Notes: generated by a model from the letters alone, not told the origin. Counted from the stretch's first letter, positions 37,585 to 47,304 are shown. The stretch is 64,000 nucleotides of DNA from Oleispira sp963933055 (GCA_963933055.1 CAWVSY010000008.1:16641-80640); one strand, 5' to 3'. Translations and numbers: made by a program.

Positions 37585-38514
37585 TTGCAACGCCTATCAC
37601 ACCTTTTAATATCACACATATCGCCGCTTACCTCATTCACCAAAATAGCGTGGCAGACAATTAGGGCCAAAACCTTATTGGTTGCGTTCGCCGTCATATT
37701 ATTAGGGCAAAGCCTTGCTTGGCACGATCTGCAATATACCCAAAATCAAGCATTGGACTATTTTCTAGCCTCAATCATTTTAATTTGCTGCTTATTTTTG
37801 CAAATTTCTGTCAACCTCGCCAACGACTATTTTGATGGCCTGACAGGCATTGATACCGCCGCAAGGTTAGGGCCCAAAAGAGCTACTCAAAGCGGTTTAA
37901 TTAAACCCTCAACCATGCGTTATGCCATTATTTTAACCACCAGTATCGCTTGTATATGCGGAGTCTATTTAATTATTAAAGGCGGCGAGGTCTTTTTCCT
38001 TTTAGGTCTTTTATCGCTATTTGGCGTCTATGCCTATAGTGGTGGTAAAAAGCCACTCGCCTCGCTTGGGCTCGGTGAAGTCGCCGTTTTCCTGTACTTT
38101 GGCTATCTGGCTATTATGGCCAGCTATGTCTTACAAACAGAGCAATTTCATGTGCAATTATTCATGCCTGCAACTCAAGTTGGGCTATTGATTGCCGCGA
38201 TCATGTTGATAAATAATATAAGAGACATCGAAAGCGATAAAGCGGCTGGTAAATATACTCTGGCCGTTCGTATTGGTGATGCTTATGCCCGAAAACTTTA
38301 CGGTATTTTTATGCTCACGCCTTTTTTATTAATTCCTTTTGATAATTACCAACCTTATGTGAATTTTTTATTATTGCCCTGCGCCTTATATTTGAGCATT
38401 AAAATTCAGCAAGAAAAAACTCAAGGTACATTATTCAATCAATATTTAGGCCAGACATCGTTATTGGTATTCGCTTGGAGCGTCTTTTATTCATTGTCGC
38501 TGATTGATTTTTAA
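37585..38514 (+). CDS. menA: 1,4-dihydroxy-2-naphthoate polyprenyltransferase (UbiA superfamily)
   Basis: Attaches the polyprenyl tail in menaquinone synthesis. 309 residues with about eight membrane helices. The first Asp-rich motif is VNLANDYFDGLTGIDT, followed by the MenA-typical R-x-G-P-K-R-A-T-Q-S-G-L-I. The second is NNIRDIESDKAAGKYTLAVR. The start is TTG at 37585 with a poor ribosome site; no better in-frame start precedes the conserved region. No other men genes lie nearby. Other UbiA members are possible, but the R-x-GP-R-x-x-QSG segment favours MenA. Confidence 0.82.
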   Translation: MQRLSHLLISHISPLTSFTKIAWQTIRAKTLLVAFAVILLGQSLAWHDLQYTQNQALDYFLASIILICCLFLQISVNLANDYFDGLTGIDTAARLGPKRATQSGLIKPSTMRYAIILTTSIACICGVYLIIKGGEVFFLLGLLSLFGVYAYSGGKKPLASLGLGEVAVFLYFGYLAIMASYVLQTEQFHVQLFMPATQVGLLIAAIMLINNIRDIESDKAAGKYTLAVRIGDAYARKLYGIFMLTPFLLIPFDNYQPYVNFLLLPCALYLSIKIQQEKTQGTLFNQYLGQTSLLVFAWSVFYSLSLIDF

Positions 38515-38592
38515 TTGTCGTTATTGAACTTTATACGCCTATGGTAAAGTCAGGCATATAATAAAAATAGTTGTCTTACTTCAGGTCCTATT

Positions 38593-40119
38593 ATGCTAAA
38601 AGATTACCGCAACTACGATGCTATAGGCTTAGCTCAGTTAATTAAAAATAAAGACCTCAGTCCAACGGAGTTATTACAAACGGCCATTGCTCACGCTGAG
38701 CAAGAAAATCCTAGCATCAACGCCATCATTACCAAACTGTATGACTATGGTCAGCAGCAAATTGATCAAGGTTTGCCCGAGGGGCCCTTTTCGGGTGTGC
38801 CATTTTTATTGAAAGATCTATTAGGCTCATTAGAAGGCACCCAAATGACCAACGGCTCAGCCGCTTATAAAGGTCATATCTCTCCTAGCGATAGTGAAAT
38901 GGTTGCTCGCTATAAAGCTTCAGGCTTAGTTATCTTTGGTAAAACCAATACCCCTGAATTTGGTTTAATGGGCGTTACGGAACCAAAAGCTTTTGGCGCG
39001 ACTCGAAACCCCTGGAACCTCAATCATACTCCAGGAGGCTCAAGTGGCGGTTCTGGTGCTGCAATTGCTGCAGGCATTGTACCGATGGCATCAGGTGGTG
39101 ATGGTGGCGGTTCTATTCGCATTCCCGCAGCTTGCTGTGGTTTATTCGGATTAAAGCCTTCCCGCGGGCGCACACCAACAGGGCCTTATTATAGCGAGCT
39201 CTGGGATGGTGCAGCAGCAGAGCATGTATTAACGCGCTCCGTTAGAGACAGTGCCGCTATGCTGGATATTGTCTCTGGCCCCGATGGCAGTTCGCCTTAC
39301 CCGGTAAAAAAAGAATCTGGTTATTTACACTGTTTAAATACCCCCGTTCGCCCGCTAAGAATTGCCTACACCGCTCAATCGTTTTTCGATCGCCCAGTCA
39401 CTCAAGATGCTATTGACTGTGTTGAAGAAACAGTCAAATTATTAGAATCCCTTGGCCATACTTGCGAAGCCGTGCAGCCTTACATTAAAGCCGACGATCT
39501 CACTGACAGTTATCTCACGATGTATTATGGTCATGTTGCTGCAGATTTAGAATTCGCAGCCAAGCTATTGAATACCAACTTCAATAATTTGGATGTTGAA
39601 GATACAACCAAGCTCATGGGATATATTGGCAAAAAAATCTCCGCCGAACAATTTGTCACCGCCAAGCGACGTTGGAATGATTTCAGTCAAAGCATGCATG
39701 CACTTCACCAGGAATACGATGTATTATTAACCCCAACGTTGGGCAGTGAACCTGTTCCAATCGGTGAATTCGAGTTAGGCTTTGCCGATAAAATAGGCAC
39801 TAAAATAGTGAATGCTTTTGGCTTACAGAATTTATTATTGAAAACAGGGATGACTAAAAAGCTAGCACTAGAGAATTTAGAAAAATTACCTTTCACACAG
39901 CTGGCAAATTTAACCGGACAACCTGCAATGTCGGTACCTTTATATTGGACACCCTCTGGTTTACCTTTAGGTTCACAATTTATGGCACCACTAGGCGATG
40001 AAAAAACGCTATTGCAACTTGCCCATCAGTTAGAGCAAGCTCAACCTTGGTTTGATCGCACTGCCTTTAGCAACACAGGCAGTATCACCCAAAATACAAA
40101 AGAGACTATTGAATCATGA
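38593..40119 (+). CDS. amidase (amidase-signature family)
   Basis: 508 residues with the Ser-cisSer-Lys triad. Lys 74 is in GVPFLLKDLL, the cis-Ser lies in PGGSSGGSGAA (148-154), and the nucleophile is Ser 174 in GDGGGSIRIPAACCG. The C-terminal part has PFTQLANLTGQPAMSVPLYW, usual for the family. Substrate is unknown; it is not GatA, which would sit with gatB/gatC. Its TGA overlaps the ATG of the following SDR gene by four bases (ATGA), so the two should be translated together. Confidence 0.92.
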   Translation: MLKDYRNYDAIGLAQLIKNKDLSPTELLQTAIAHAEQENPSINAIITKLYDYGQQQIDQGLPEGPFSGVPFLLKDLLGSLEGTQMTNGSAAYKGHISPSDSEMVARYKASGLVIFGKTNTPEFGLMGVTEPKAFGATRNPWNLNHTPGGSSGGSGAAIAAGIVPMASGGDGGGSIRIPAACCGLFGLKPSRGRTPTGPYYSELWDGAAAEHVLTRSVRDSAAMLDIVSGPDGSSPYPVKKESGYLHCLNTPVRPLRIAYTAQSFFDRPVTQDAIDCVEETVKLLESLGHTCEAVQPYIKADDLTDSYLTMYYGHVAADLEFAAKLLNTNFNNLDVEDTTKLMGYIGKKISAEQFVTAKRRWNDFSQSMHALHQEYDVLLTPTLGSEPVPIGEFELGFADKIGTKIVNAFGLQNLLLKTGMTKKLALENLEKLPFTQLANLTGQPAMSVPLYWTPSGLPLGSQFMAPLGDEKTLLQLAHQLEQAQPWFDRTAFSNTGSITQNTKETIES

Positions 40120-40988
40120 ACATTGCATTAATCACTGGCTGCTCTTCAGGTATTGGCCGTGCACTGTGTGAAGAATTTCTAAAAAAAGATTTTTATGTCT
40201 ATGCCAGTGCGCGAAATATTCAGAGCCTTGAAGATTTGCCTAAAAATGACAAGTTAATAAAATTAACCTTAGACGTGAATGACGCCAGCAGTATTCATAA
40301 TGCCTTGGCTTATATAAAACAAGAACATGACCACTTAGATGTACTGGTAAATAATGCGGGGTACGCGGCAATGGGACCGCTGGCCGATATGCCTATAGAC
40401 GATTTAAGGGCTCAATTTGAAACCAACGTTTTTGCCCCGATGGAGCTAACTAAAGCCTGCTTACCACTATTAATGGCTTGTCAAAATACCACCAGCGATA
40501 CGGCTGCCAAGGCAACTCATAATGCGCAAGTCGTCAATATTGGCTCTGTTTCTGGTATCACAACAACCCCATTTTCAGGGGCTTATTGTGCAACCAAAGC
40601 CGCTTTGCATGCATTATCCGACGCCCAAAGAATGGAGCTAAAGCCTTTGGGAATTAATGTTATAACCGTTCAACCAGGGGCTATCGAATCCAAATTCGGT
40701 GATAACTCTCTGGCCAATGTCTTACAACGTATCAGTGATGAATCGTTATATGCGCCATTAAAAGAAGCAATCAAGGCACGCGCGATGGCTTCTCAAGATA
40801 ATCCAACACCTGCTTCGGAATTTGCAGCGAGCCTGGTTGCACAATTATTAAACAAACCAAAAGCCGTTATTCGAATTGGTAATGGCAGTTTGGGGCTACC
40901 GCTATTGAAACGCTGGTTACCTGTCGCAATACTGGATAAGATACTTAGCAAGAAATTTAATCTGCCATCCTTGTCTAAACACGGATAG
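40116..40988 (+). CDS. short-chain dehydrogenase/reductase
   Basis: 290 residues of classical SDR. The NAD(P)-binding motif ALITGCSSGIGRALCEEF is at 4-21, followed by VLVNNAGYAAMGPLADM. The catalytic Ser is in VNIGSVSGITTTPFSGAY with the Y-x-x-x-K at AYCATKAAL, then ITVQPGAIESKFGDN. The C-terminal extension with a weakly hydrophobic end is like retinol-dehydrogenase-type SDRs. Substrate unknown. It is coupled to the amidase by an ATGA overlap. Confidence 0.9.
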   Translation: MNIALITGCSSGIGRALCEEFLKKDFYVYASARNIQSLEDLPKNDKLIKLTLDVNDASSIHNALAYIKQEHDHLDVLVNNAGYAAMGPLADMPIDDLRAQFETNVFAPMELTKACLPLLMACQNTTSDTAAKATHNAQVVNIGSVSGITTTPFSGAYCATKAALHALSDAQRMELKPLGINVITVQPGAIESKFGDNSLANVLQRISDESLYAPLKEAIKARAMASQDNPTPASEFAASLVAQLLNKPKAVIRIGNGSLGLPLLKRWLPVAILDKILSKKFNLPSLSKHG

Positions 40989-41060
40989 GCTGAACTTTAT
41001 AATGACGAGTGAGCTCTAACGATAATAATAAGCTCGTCACACAATAGGTTATTGAAACAT

Positions 41061-42338
41061 ATGTTTAAGTCGTTTTTTCCCAACCCCAGGCTCTTTTTCT
41101 TATCAGTATTACTGTTTTCTGGGGCTGCCTGTGCCATCTGGTATGGTTTTAATCAGCAAATGGCTGACTTAGTGGGCTTGGATATTTCCAATACCGATCC
41201 CGTTATTGGTTTGGGCCACTTCGTTACAAATTCATTTTTATTATTTTATGGATTTTATTTCCTTTGTACGGTGTTATTTGCGTTATTTTGGTTTAGATAC
41301 TCTCCACATAAATGGCAATTTTGGTCAATCATCGGTTCTTCAGCTATTTTATTTTCTACTTATTTTTCGGTTCAAGTATCCGTTGCTATTAATAATTGGC
41401 GTCGCCCTTTCTTTGATCTAATTCAAGACTTATTGAAATCGACTGATTTAAACGCTGCAGAAAAAGTAGTCACTGAAGAACAACTAGCATCTGCTTCTTC
41501 TCAATTATTTGATCTATTATTCATCTTTGCTGAGATTGCATTTTTAGCCATCTTTATTTATGTAGGTACTCGCTTCTTAGTAAGCCATTACGTCTTTCGC
41601 TGGCGCAGTGCGATGAATGAATACTATACAAAGCACTGGGCAGAACTAAGAAGAGTTGAAGGTGCATCACAACGTATTCAGGAAGATACGATGAGATTCG
41701 CGACTATTATGGAAAACTTAGGCGTTGCCTTGGTTGAAGCAATTATGACGCTATTCGCTTTTTTACCCGTACTTTGGGCACTATCTGCTTACGTTTCAGA
41801 ATTGCCTGTGGTCGGAGAAATTGCACATCCACTTTTCTACGCTGCACTTTTCTGGTCTATATTCGGAACAGGACTGTTAGCGTTAGTTGGAATAAACTTA
41901 CCCGGTTTAGAATTTAATAATCAGAAAGTAGAAGCCGCTTTCCGTAAAGAGTTAGTTTATGGGGAAGACGATGATAATCGAGCACAGCCGGTTAAAATCA
42001 ATGAACTATTCGACAATGTAAGAAAAAATTACTTTCGTTTGTACTTTCATTATATGTACTTCAATGTCGCGAGAAGTATGTATCTGCAAGCCGACAATAT
42101 TTTTGTATTCATTCTATTGGTTCCAACCATTGCTGTCGGTGCTATTACTTTTGGTTTACTACAGCAGATTCTGACAGCGTTTAATCAGGTAAGTAATTCT
42201 TTCCAATATTTAGTGAACTCATGGCCTACCATTGTTGAACTATTGTCCGTATATAAACGATTAACTGCATTTGAATCAACGCTGGATCATCCACCTGAAT
42301 CAGATTCAATCGTAAATAACCCTGCTACTAATAACTAG
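41061..42338 (+). CDS. sbmA: SbmA/BacA-family peptide transporter
   Basis: A proton-driven inner-membrane importer of peptide antibiotics and related compounds. The ATG at 41061 gives MFKSFFPNPRLFFLSVLL, matching the SbmA N-terminus; an in-frame TTG three codons earlier is unlikely. About seven hydrophobic segments, with VQVSVAINNWRRPFFDLIQ, VFRWRSAMNEYYTKHW and EGASQRIQEDTMRF as conserved family blocks. There is no ATP-binding domain, as expected for SbmA/BacA. 425 residues. Confidence 0.93.
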   Translation: MFKSFFPNPRLFFLSVLLFSGAACAIWYGFNQQMADLVGLDISNTDPVIGLGHFVTNSFLLFYGFYFLCTVLFALFWFRYSPHKWQFWSIIGSSAILFSTYFSVQVSVAINNWRRPFFDLIQDLLKSTDLNAAEKVVTEEQLASASSQLFDLLFIFAEIAFLAIFIYVGTRFLVSHYVFRWRSAMNEYYTKHWAELRRVEGASQRIQEDTMRFATIMENLGVALVEAIMTLFAFLPVLWALSAYVSELPVVGEIAHPLFYAALFWSIFGTGLLALVGINLPGLEFNNQKVEAAFRKELVYGEDDDNRAQPVKINELFDNVRKNYFRLYFHYMYFNVARSMYLQADNIFVFILLVPTIAVGAITFGLLQQILTAFNQVSNSFQYLVNSWPTIVELLSVYKRLTAFESTLDHPPESDSIVNNPATNN

Positions 42339-42363
42339 AAACGTTATTAATTTAAAAGCCCGT

Positions 42364-42410
42364 CGATGAAGAAGAGCCTTTATTAATTTGATAAAGACTC
42401 TTCTTCATCG
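42364..42410. terminator. long hairpin after sbmA
   Basis: CGATGAAGAAGAG (42364-42376) pairs perfectly with CTCTTCTTCATCG (42398-42410), with an inner CTTTAT/ATAAAG stem. There is no T-run, so it is either a weak terminator or a transcript-stabilising 3' hairpin. Confidence 0.5.
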
Positions 42411-42433
42411 TTAGTTGACGCCTCATTATTCAT

Positions 42434-42688
42434 ATGTCGCATATGTCTGATGTTTCTACTAATACGCCACCATCAGCCAATATTGATCAATATATCGTTG
42501 AAGCAAGCTCTGAACAAACTGTCATTCTAGGGTTTGTTTTTGATACAGATTATGTCGATCAGGCTTACCAGCAGCTGCAACAAAAATGCCCGAATGAAAT
42601 TATTGCGGTTAATACCCAGTTTTCAACCTCTCATGGTTTCCTTTACTGGACCAATAAGATACGAATGAAGGCAATCTGCATCTCATAA
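42434..42688 (+). CDS. small protein of unknown function
   Basis: 84 residues (or 81 from the ATG at 42443), not recognised. It is soluble, with no signal peptide. The pattern QAYQQLQQKCPNEIIAVNTQ followed by STSHGFLYWTNKIRM and a final Cys looks like a conserved domain rather than random frame. No clear ribosome site. It lies between sbmA and the PhnA-like gene, in the same direction. Confidence 0.5.
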   Translation: MSHMSDVSTNTPPSANIDQYIVEASSEQTVILGFVFDTDYVDQAYQQLQQKCPNEIIAVNTQFSTSHGFLYWTNKIRMKAICIS

Positions 42689-42778
42689 TCAATAGGGAAT
42701 GGTGGGTAAATTCAGACCCGCATTCCCCATTTCTTCGATCAGTGGCATAATAGCCCCAAATTTTATGAGGCATTGACC

Positions 42779-43348
42779 ATGACAACTGAAAATACCCTAT
42801 TGGCCCGCTGCGGTAACAAATGTGAACTGTGTGCAGCAGATGGCCCAGTTGCTAAGTTTGAAGTCGCTCCTAGCGATGGTTCAGTAGAGCAAAGTGTAAT
42901 GCTTTGCCCTACTTGTACTGACCAAATCAATAATCCAGATATCCTTGATGGCAATCACTGGCGTTGCTTGAACGACAGCATGTGGAGCCAAGAACTTCCT
43001 GTGCAAGTTATGGCATGGCGCCAGCTTAAGACGTTGAAAGCAAAAGGCGAAGACTGGGCACAAGACCTAGTGGATATGATGTACTTCGAAGAAGACGTAC
43101 AAAAGTGGGCTGAAGCAGGAATGGTTGATTTCAGTGCAGAAACAACACGCGATAGTAACGGCGCTCCTTTAGTTGCTGGCGATAACGTTACCCTGATCAA
43201 AGATCTTGTAGTTAAAGGCGCTAACTTTACCGCTAAGCGTGGCACGATGGTGAAAGGTATCTCTCTAACCGATAACCCTTTACACGTTGAAGGCCGCGTT
43301 AATGGCACACGAATCGTATTAGTCAGTGCGTATTTGAAAAAGCAGTAA
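42779..43348 (+). CDS. PhnA/YjdM-family zinc-ribbon protein
   Basis: 189 residues. The N-terminal zinc ribbon has CGNKCELC and LCPTCTDQI. The C-terminal PhnA domain runs GDNVTLIKDLVVKGANFTAK to GTRIVLVSAYLKK. At the middle is an extra helical segment (WAQDLVDMMYFEEDVQKWAE) that makes it longer than the 111-residue E. coli YjdM. Despite the historical PhnA name, a phosphonate role is not established. The ATG at 42779 has GAGG nine bases upstream; an earlier TTG is too close to it. Confidence 0.88.
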   Translation: MTTENTLLARCGNKCELCAADGPVAKFEVAPSDGSVEQSVMLCPTCTDQINNPDILDGNHWRCLNDSMWSQELPVQVMAWRQLKTLKAKGEDWAQDLVDMMYFEEDVQKWAEAGMVDFSAETTRDSNGAPLVAGDNVTLIKDLVVKGANFTAKRGTMVKGISLTDNPLHVEGRVNGTRIVLVSAYLKKQ

Positions 43349-43358
43349 TTCATCACGG

Positions 43359-43388
43359 CATCGACCATCTTGTCATTGATGGTCGATG
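43359..43388 (+). terminator. hairpin after the PhnA-like gene
   Basis: CATCGACCATC (43359-43369) pairs with GATGGTCGATG (43378-43388), an 11-bp stem with an eight-base loop, 10 bp past the stop. The downstream sequence is only moderately T-rich. Confidence 0.55.
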
Positions 43389-43496
43389 ACACTTCTTTAA
43401 TCATTCTTGAGTTATACTCGCCTTCTCTTTTATTTATAATTATTAAACGATTCTAGCCAAGCGCCTTTATTCAGCGCCCCTTTCAAGTGACTCATT

Positions 43497-44303
43497 ATGA
43501 ACATTGAAAAAATCCAAAGCGCGTCAGTACGTCTACGTAATAACAAAGTATTCGAACTCTTCGTTGTTAGTATTATTATTCTTTCTGCCGTTTTAATTGG
43601 TGCTAAAACATACTCGATACCCGCGCCATTTATGACGGTATTAACATGGCTTGATTTCGCCATCACCATTATATTTCTCTTTGAAATTACCATACGCTTT
43701 ATTGCCGAAGAAAATAAAAAGCGCTTCTTTCATAATGGTTGGAATGTATTTGATACTCTAATTGTCGTTATTAGTTTGATTCCAATAGAAGATAGCGAGA
43801 TGGCACTCATCGGTCGCTTAGTTCGTATTTTCAGAGTATTACGAATGGTATCCATCATTCCAGAACTGCGAATGCTGCTAAATTCGTTAATACGCGCACT
43901 GCCTCAATTAGGCTATGTATTACTATTAATGTTCATTATTTTTTACATATACGCCGCTGTCGGCAGCACTTTCTTTGCTCATATAAACGCTGATTTATGG
44001 GGTGATATCGCCATTTCACTACTCACTTTATTCAGAGTTATGACGTTTGAAGACTGGACCGATGTGATGTACGAGACGATGGCTGTTTATCCGCTAAGCT
44101 GGATTTTTTATCTAACTTTTATCTTTTTAACCGCCTTCGCTTTTTTAAACATGGTCATTGGTATCGTAGTGAATGTGCTAGAAGATGAACATGCAAAAGA
44201 ACGCGCGGCGCAAGATGAAGCCGATGGCAAAATCACCATGGATGAACTAGCGGAAGAAATACGTTCATTGAAGAATATGATCGTACAAGAACGCAATAAA
44301 TAA
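43497..44303 (+). CDS. voltage-gated cation channel, NaChBac type
   Basis: 268 residues: one six-helix channel domain that should form a homotetramer. S4 is RLVRIFRVLRMVSIIPELR, with arginines every third residue. The pore loop holds the selectivity filter TFEDWTD (183-189), and S6 is FLTAFAFLNMVIGIVVNVLE. A C-terminal coiled coil (MDELAEEIRSLKNMIVQERN) stabilises the tetramer. In known Na+ channels the filter is L-E-S-W; here acidic residues occupy three filter positions, which may favour Ca2+. Its role in the cell is unknown. Confidence 0.92.
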   Translation: MNIEKIQSASVRLRNNKVFELFVVSIIILSAVLIGAKTYSIPAPFMTVLTWLDFAITIIFLFEITIRFIAEENKKRFFHNGWNVFDTLIVVISLIPIEDSEMALIGRLVRIFRVLRMVSIIPELRMLLNSLIRALPQLGYVLLLMFIIFYIYAAVGSTFFAHINADLWGDIAISLLTLFRVMTFEDWTDVMYETMAVYPLSWIFYLTFIFLTAFAFLNMVIGIVVNVLEDEHAKERAAQDEADGKITMDELAEEIRSLKNMIVQERNK

Positions 44304-44322
44304 TCACATATTATTATGACTC

Positions 44323-44348
44323 GCTTGCCTTATTTTAATAAGGCAAGC
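44323..44348. terminator. inverted repeat across the end of the protease/barrel gene
   Basis: GCTTGCCTTATT (44323-44334), two Ts, AATAAGGCAAGC (44337-44348): a perfect 12-bp stem between convergent genes. The minus-strand stop codon (44335-44337) sits in its loop. No T-run. Confidence 0.5.
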
Positions 44349-47304
44349 TCACCCCAAACGTAAATCGATCTTCCCCTAATTTGCCATCAAAACCATGAGC
44401 GTAAGTCATACTCACAGGCAATAGTAGGTTATAAAAAAACAATACTTCAACATTGACCTCAATCCCAGCACCGGTCAAATAATCAGCCGATTCTGATGTT
44501 TGCCAAGCACTGCCATAATCAATAAAAAGTTTGCTAGAAATATCACCTAATGCAAGAGGGTAGTTTTTCCAACCTTCCTCAATCCGAGCTAGCCATTGCG
44601 TATAATTTAATCGATTCACATTATAAAATTGCCCGACCATTGTCGAAGATGAATAACCTCGCAGTGCAAAATCATCACGACCAAATAGCTGACTTTCAGA
44701 AATACGATCCTCTCCACCCAAACTAAACGGTTCTCCACGCTTATCGGTCATACCCCAAAGAGTTTGCATAGACAGCGATCGACGCCCAGGCAGGTCAAAT
44801 ATTTCCAACCACTGGGCTTGAACGACCTGCCCTTCATAATCACTGTTTAACAGCTCGTTGGTTTCAAAAACAAGATCAAGATAACGACCCGTTGAATAGC
44901 CTGGACTGTTTAGATAGCTTTCCCTGTTATCAAAGCGTAAACCTAAGCCGACCAGACTTTTCTCACAGCGATGGTGCAATACTCCATTGCTATCGGCACA
45001 CCGCGGTTGAAATAAGTCATCCCGCTTAATACTGCTTTCAGTCTTTAATAAAATACCCGCATTGAGTGATAATTGATCTTCAATGACATTGATAATATTC
45101 AGTCGAGAAAATAGCCATTGATCTTTTTCAATAATGTAATCAACTGAATCGTTGCTGGAGCTTAGGCCTGCATCGATATAATCATAACTACGATCAAAAG
45201 CCATTTGATAGCGATTATCATACGTATACAATGCATTCAGAGTAGCGACTTCATATTGACTATCGATGGCCGTTTGAGCACTGTATACATGCCGAGACAG
45301 TACATCTGAACCGCCCGTCATTAACCCTATTTGAGTATATTCTGGTGTGCTTTGATAATACGGTAGCCACCAAGTTGGAGCCAGTGTTGACCAAGGCTCA
45401 TACGCTTTGGCTATGCTCTTTTCCACATCATTAGCATAAGGGTCTGGATAATTTAATTCGCCTTCGAATGTTGAGTAATCCAAGCTTAAAGTATGGACAC
45501 TTGAATCATTGCTCTTCGTATTGAAATCAATTTCTCTAAACTCAAAACCTTTACTGGTATAGGCCTGAAATACAATGCGATCCGACTCATCTTTGCCTGT
45601 TGCCATAACCATCTTTGGCGCAAAGGCTCCGCCTAGCATATGAGTTAATTGCTGCAGTGCTTTTGTTTCAGGGTCTAAAACATACACGTTATAAACACCA
45701 TCATAATCAGCGCTAAATAAAATTCGCCCATCCGCTAAAATTTGAGGGCTATTTTCAACCGCTTTGGTTCGAGTAAGTGGCTGCCAAGTAACGCTATCTA
45801 CTGAAGCATTTCCTTGTTGCTTAACATTGACTGTGGTTAATTTTATCTGTTGTAAGTTTAGGTATTCTAAATTCCAGCCTTGATTACTACGCTTTATCGA
45901 AGCAACTAAGTATTCACCATTATTATCAATGTCATAATCACCAATAACCGTTTTTTCATTGGCTCCTTGCCAAATTATTTTTTGCTCGCCTTTTTTATTG
46001 ATTAATATTAACTGACTAATACCAAGCTGCTTACGACTGGCAATCATCCAATCGTTATTGAACCAACGTACATTACGTAAACGCTGCTTGTGAGTTAGTG
46101 CTTGCCATTGCCCATTCTGTAATAAATAAATATCTGCCCAACCACGACCGTCCGCCCAATAGACCAATCGACTGGCGGCGACATCGCCCTGCTGGTTAAC
46201 ATCAACGGCAACCACATTCTGAGTTTCTGCAACCTCGACTAAGGTATCAACAGCCTCTATTTTTGTGGAGCGCATTAACACCGGAGTATCTTCTCCGTTA
46301 TTGGCAATAAAATAAAAGTCATGCCCTTGGCTATTGCTCACATCTTGAAATAAAGCTTCTGCTTCAGTCTGATAAGCGGTTTTTTGCCCTCTCGGCAAAT
46401 CTCGATCAACTGTGTTTTCAGGCTCATTCAGGCTTATTATTTGGCTATTAAATTTTTCACGTAACCACCGTTTATAATCTATCCATAAAACAGGGAAATC
46501 TTTTCCGAAGGTTTGTTTTGCTACACTATTTTGTAAGATCGCGGGAATTATCTGACGACTGTAACGCTGCAAGTATTCTGTAATTTTATCTTCGCCATAG
46601 GTTTCTGCTAAAAACTGATAAAAATAACTGCCATATAAATAGTGCAGACCCAAAGGCCATTCTCTTAACGGCGCGGAAACCTCTGCCAAATCTTTAATGT
46701 TTCCTGCAGCAACTTCCATACGCATTTGCATGGCATAATAAGCGCTTTGCAAACGACCATAAGCAAGATCTTCATTCGTTTCTAAATAAGTCGCGAGGCC
46801 TTCCAGCATAAAAGAAGGTGTCATCGAATGAGGAAATGAAAATACAAGCCGTCCAAAAATATTGCGCAAGAATTCAGGGCTAGCCGCAGCCATCTCCAGA
46901 TGCAATACGTGAACGTATTCGTGGCGAATTAAGGTGTGCAGCCAATCATCACTTTCTTCTAAACCACTGATAGTATCCGGCGGGCTAGTAAAGAGACGAA
47001 TTTGAGCAAAGGGAAAAAAGGTTGCCCAACCATTAGAAATATCAAAGTCATCAACCAAAACCATCTGAGTTTTTTCTTTTGGACTAGCACCAAAAAAAGG
47101 GAGTAGCTCTTGGTGTACACGTTCGGCAATGTTTAAGGATTTATGCGCGAGTACCGAGTTATTAGCAGGATAAGTAATCACAAAGTGTTCACTTTCTTGC
47201 ACTAACCAAGACCCATGCTCATCGTTATCCCAAGCAACCGAGTTCGCGAATGCCTGTGATAGCCATAATAGAGGAATCAAGATGAATACGATTCTTGTTA
47301 ACAT
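44335..47304 (-). CDS. putative outer-membrane metalloprotease/beta-propeller/barrel fusion protein
   Basis: 989 residues in three parts. After a signal peptide (ends AFA) comes a peptidase MA-like gluzincin domain with HEYVH at 128-132 and a later Glu in MLEGLATYLE, enough for a zinc site. A TolB/WD-type propeller follows from about 270 to 600. The C-terminal 350 residues look like an Omp85/D15-type beta-barrel ending GVSLPY with terminal aromatic Tyr. A surface-exposed protease or assembly factor is inferred. The ATG at 47304 fits the signal peptide; upstream in-frame ATGs would add a charged, unlikely leader. Confidence 0.8.
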   Translation of the reverse strand: MLTRIVFILIPLLWLSQAFANSVAWDNDEHGSWLVQESEHFVITYPANNSVLAHKSLNIAERVHQELLPFFGASPKEKTQMVLVDDFDISNGWATFFPFAQIRLFTSPPDTISGLEESDDWLHTLIRHEYVHVLHLEMAAASPEFLRNIFGRLVFSFPHSMTPSFMLEGLATYLETNEDLAYGRLQSAYYAMQMRMEVAAGNIKDLAEVSAPLREWPLGLHYLYGSYFYQFLAETYGEDKITEYLQRYSRQIIPAILQNSVAKQTFGKDFPVLWIDYKRWLREKFNSQIISLNEPENTVDRDLPRGQKTAYQTEAEALFQDVSNSQGHDFYFIANNGEDTPVLMRSTKIEAVDTLVEVAETQNVVAVDVNQQGDVAASRLVYWADGRGWADIYLLQNGQWQALTHKQRLRNVRWFNNDWMIASRKQLGISQLILINKKGEQKIIWQGANEKTVIGDYDIDNNGEYLVASIKRSNQGWNLEYLNLQQIKLTTVNVKQQGNASVDSVTWQPLTRTKAVENSPQILADGRILFSADYDGVYNVYVLDPETKALQQLTHMLGGAFAPKMVMATGKDESDRIVFQAYTSKGFEFREIDFNTKSNDSSVHTLSLDYSTFEGELNYPDPYANDVEKSIAKAYEPWSTLAPTWWLPYYQSTPEYTQIGLMTGGSDVLSRHVYSAQTAIDSQYEVATLNALYTYDNRYQMAFDRSYDYIDAGLSSSNDSVDYIIEKDQWLFSRLNIINVIEDQLSLNAGILLKTESSIKRDDLFQPRCADSNGVLHHRCEKSLVGLGLRFDNRESYLNSPGYSTGRYLDLVFETNELLNSDYEGQVVQAQWLEIFDLPGRRSLSMQTLWGMTDKRGEPFSLGGEDRISESQLFGRDDFALRGYSSSTMVGQFYNVNRLNYTQWLARIEEGWKNYPLALGDISSKLFIDYGSAWQTSESADYLTGAGIEVNVEVLFFYNLLLPVSMTYAHGFDGKLGEDRFTFGVSLPY

